Position numbers and translations under genes: made by a program
Notes under the pieces: generated by a model
What the model saw: only the letters and a program-made list of their open reading frames with translations
Told to the model about the DNA's origin: nothing
Databases searched by the model: none
Assembly: GCA_021785235.1 (NCBI GenBank)
Contig: JAJYGB010000510.1
Coordinates: 1-7,371, forward strand
Reading direction: 5' to 3'
DNA from: Bacteroidota bacterium
GTDB lineage: Bacteria; Bacteroidota; Kryptoniia; Kryptoniales; JAKASW01
Length of the DNA: 7,371 nt
Shown: piece by piece, positions 5,792 to 7,371 of the stretch
Layout: the number at the start of each line of letters is the position of its first letter
How positions within the stretch are numbered: the first letter of the stretch is position 1

Positions 5792-6462
5792 TAATCTGTC
5801 TTCATCATGTACCCGGCCCCACGGACGGTGTGAATAAGTTTCTTTTCAGAATCCGAATCGATCTTGTTGCGAAGTTTATTCACGTACACCTCGACTATGT
5901 TCGTACCGGTGTCGAAGTTATATTCCCAGATATGCTCGGAGATTACCGTTCGGGTGAGGACGCGGTTGACGTTGCGCACAAAATATTCGAGAAGAGCGTA
6001 TTCGCGGTTTGTCAGCTCGATCTCCTTGCCGTTGCGTCTGGCTTTGCGGGTTATCGTGTCGAGCTCAAGGTCTGCGACTTTTAGAATCGTAGACTTGTCA
6101 ACCGCGCTTCTCCTGCCGAGCGAGCGCACGCGGGCTATGAACTCGGCGAACGCGAAAGGCTTAACAAGGTAATCATCCGCGCCTTCGTCCAGGCCCTCCA
6201 CCTTATCCTCCAGGCTGCTCTTCGCCGTGAGTATCAGGACGGGGGTGGTCATTCCAACCGTCCGGATCGACTTCAGTACTTCGATCCCGTTCTTTTTGGG
6301 AAGCATGATATCGAGGACGATAACATCGTACTCGCCGGAAAGAGCCAGTTTTTCACCCGATTCCCCGTCATATGCGCTGTCCACCTGGTGGCTCTCCGCT
6401 TCCAGCCCGAGCTTCAGGAATCTGGCAACTTTCTTTTCGTCCTCTATAACAAGGATTCTCAT
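5791..6462 (-). CDS. OmpR/CusR-type response regulator
   Basis: This 223-residue DNA-binding regulator is the partner of the downstream kinase. The receiver domain (about 1-117) has the acidic pair E7/D8, phospho-acceptor D51 in VLDIMLP, T79 and K101 (LVKPFAFAEF). The winged-helix domain (about 127-222) has its likely recognition helix at TNIVEVYVNKLRNKI (187-201) and ends with the conserved TVRGAGYMM. The YNFDTGTN stretch and the FAFAEFIARVR linker are closest in style to CusR/CopR regulators. The ATG at 6462 gives the standard MRILVIEDE start; AGAAGG on the coding strand (6466-6471) is only 3 bases away, a short spacing. The gene follows a strong terminator, so it should have its own promoter within about 6463-6516, where I see no clear consensus. 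It probably regulates its own operon and the lysine-rich gene; this is inference. Confidence 0.95.
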   Translation of the reverse strand: MRILVIEDEKKVARFLKLGLEAESHQVDSAYDGESGEKLALSGEYDVIVLDIMLPKKNGIEVLKSIRTVGMTTPVLILTAKSSLEDKVEGLDEGADDYLVKPFAFAEFIARVRSLGRRSAVDKSTILKVADLELDTITRKARRNGKEIELTNREYALLEYFVRNVNRVLTRTVISEHIWEYNFDTGTNIVEVYVNKLRNKIDSDSEKKLIHTVRGAGYMMKTD

Positions 6463-6472
6463 CGGCCTTCTA

Positions 6473-6482
6473 ATTTACAAAT
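6473..6482. promoter_or_regulatory. Short TTTACAAA palindromic element before the response regulator
   Basis: ATTT-AC-AAAT (6473-6482) repeats the core of the 18-bp inverted repeat at 4257-4274. It lies about 11 bases upstream of the regulator ATG, close to its ribosome binding site. It could be an autoregulatory site, but a 10-bp AT-rich match may be chance. Confidence 0.25.
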
Positions 6483-6516
6483 ATTCTTCTCTCATATTCC
6501 TTGCACGGCAGCTGAT

Positions 6517-6541
6517 AAAAAAGCCCCGTACGAGACGGGGC
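6517..6541 (-). terminator. Intrinsic terminator of the DUF6600-like gene
   Basis: Read on the - strand, GCCCCGT (complement of 6535-6541) and ACGGGGC (complement of 6523-6529) form a perfect 7-bp GC-rich stem with a 5-base loop, followed by six T (complement of 6517-6522). It begins 22 bases after the stop codon at 6564 and separates that gene from the two-component operon. Confidence 0.9.
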
Positions 6542-6563
6542 AGAACAAACAATCGGGCCAACC

Positions 6564-7371
6564 TCAGCGATGCCGAACGGGCCCCTTTTTGTCTTTATCA
6601 TTCTTGTCGTTGTGTTTGGCTTCGTATCTCTCTCTGTGCGTTGCCTCATTCTTTGGCCGGACATTTTCTTCCCTTTGCCGGTTGACCTGTGGCGCTGCTC
6701 GTTCCGGTCTGAAACGCGGCTGGGACATTTCCTGTCGTTGTCTCGCGGGGTTACTCTGTCCTGTCCGGATTCGTTGCGGAGCCTGATTTACTCTTTCATG
6801 CTGGATCGCCTCCTTCTCGTTTCTCACGCGAGGCACGAAAGGAACAGGGGAATAAATGCGGACGCTGTTCCCGACGACGCGTTGTCGACTAACTTCGTTA
6901 GTCCTGACAACGTTCACGGTCTCGATTCGTCTCCGGCTTACTCTCTCCACATTCTCTCTGGAGAGTCCGACATTGTATACCCCTTGCTGCGTAAATCTAA
7001 TTCTAGTCACGTTCCGTGTTATTCCTATGACTCGCGGAACACCTTCTCTGTCCACAAACCGGTACCGTGTTCTACCCATGTCTCTCGCGTCCACGAAACA
7101 CCAGCCTCTCATGCCGACGCCGAAATCGCGCTCGTCCGGTCCCACTACGACATCAACTCTGAAATGGAACCCCGGGGGCAAGGGAGCCCAGCCGCAGTAC
7201 CCGCCACCCCAGCGCCATTCAACCCAGGCGGGGGCCCAGACATACCCGGGAACCCAGACCCATCCGTAGGCGGGATCGACGAACCACCGACCATAGTGAA
7301 ACGGAGCCCATCCCCAGGAGTAACCGGAAACCCATGTCCAGCCATAGTCCGTCCAGACCCAATGACCAAAT
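6564..7371 (-). CDS. DUF6600-like tryptophan-rich protein with basic tail, 5' end outside the window
   Basis: The frame is open from the window edge (last complete codon 7368-7370) to the TGA at 6564-6566, giving 268 visible residues; the start and any signal peptide lie beyond 7371. Visible residues 1-63 hold 14 tryptophans in degenerate repeats such as YGWTW, YSWGWAPFHYGRW and YGWVWVPGYVWAPAWVEWRW. They end in YCGWAPLPPG, characteristic of DUF6600 (FecR-associated, usually exported) proteins. A GWCFV segment and an NVTRI...VYNVGLS...VERVSRRRIETV stretch (about 89-154) follow, also as in that family. From about residue 181 the tail is low-complexity and rich in Arg, Gln, Asn, Glu and Lys, ending KKGPVRHR, probably disordered and basic. 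A TTG at 7181 could be mistaken for a start, but the domain clearly continues upstream of it. The function of the family is not established; an envelope location is likely. Confidence 0.85.
   Translation of the reverse strand, partial: FGHWVWTDYGWTWVSGYSWGWAPFHYGRWFVDPAYGWVWVPGYVWAPAWVEWRWGGGYCGWAPLPPGFHFRVDVVVGPDERDFGVGMRGWCFVDARDMGRTRYRFVDREGVPRVIGITRNVTRIRFTQQGVYNVGLSRENVERVSRRRIETVNVVRTNEVSRQRVVGNSVRIYSPVPFVPRVRNEKEAIQHERVNQAPQRIRTGQSNPARQRQEMSQPRFRPERAAPQVNRQREENVRPKNEATHRERYEAKHNDKNDKDKKGPVRHR

Noticed and set aside
6555..6590. GGGCC...GGCCC followed by TTTTT on the + strand
   Set aside because: It has a 20-base loop, a short stem and no + strand gene to terminate; it lies across the end of the - strand gene.
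6856..7269. 137-residue + strand frame
   Set aside because: Low-complexity Ser/Thr/Leu translation opposite a well-supported domain on the - strand.
7145..7369. Gly/Pro-rich open frame on the - strand at the window edge
   Set aside because: It is another frame of the tryptophan-rich repeat region; the DUF6600 frame is continuous across it with family-consistent motifs.

Overview
The window looks like ordinary bacterial chromosome, with dense genes, moderate GC by eye and no mobile-element, phage, CRISPR or RNA-gene signal. The source is uncertain. The sufS-sufU pair, a DUF6600-type tryptophan-rich exported protein and one promoter candidate resembling the Bacteroidota form (TTG about 21 bases before TAnnTTTG) would fit a member of the Bacteroidota/Chlorobiota/Ignavibacteriota assemblage. 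That placement is a low-confidence inference.

The left half (1-3804) is read on the + strand. It holds the 3' part of sufS (cysteine desulfurase, cut by the window edge) and sufU (zinc sulfurtransferase), which overlap by 14 bases. A nicotinamidase-like cysteine hydrolase with a GTG start follows, then an aspartase-type lyase of the fumarase/aspartase superfamily. These are housekeeping functions: Fe-S cluster sulfur supply, probable NAD salvage, and aspartate/fumarate metabolism.

The right half (3907-7371) is read on the - strand and converges on the left half at a strong hairpin at 3854-3881 that can terminate from both sides. In transcription order it holds a DUF6600-like tryptophan-rich protein with a basic tail (5' end outside the window), a clear intrinsic terminator, an OmpR/CusR-type response regulator, and its sensor histidine kinase (stop and start overlapping as TAATG). 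Last comes a small, extremely lysine-rich exported protein with a near-perfect ribosome binding site. An 18-bp inverted repeat lies in the promoter region of that small gene. A shorter element with the same TTTACAAA core lies just upstream of the response regulator.

The most interesting reading is that the two-component system controls the small polycationic exported protein. This would be comparable in architecture, though not demonstrably homologous, to the acid-shock protein Asr of enterobacteria. The rest is well explained by known families. No gene-free stretch exceeds about 135 bases.
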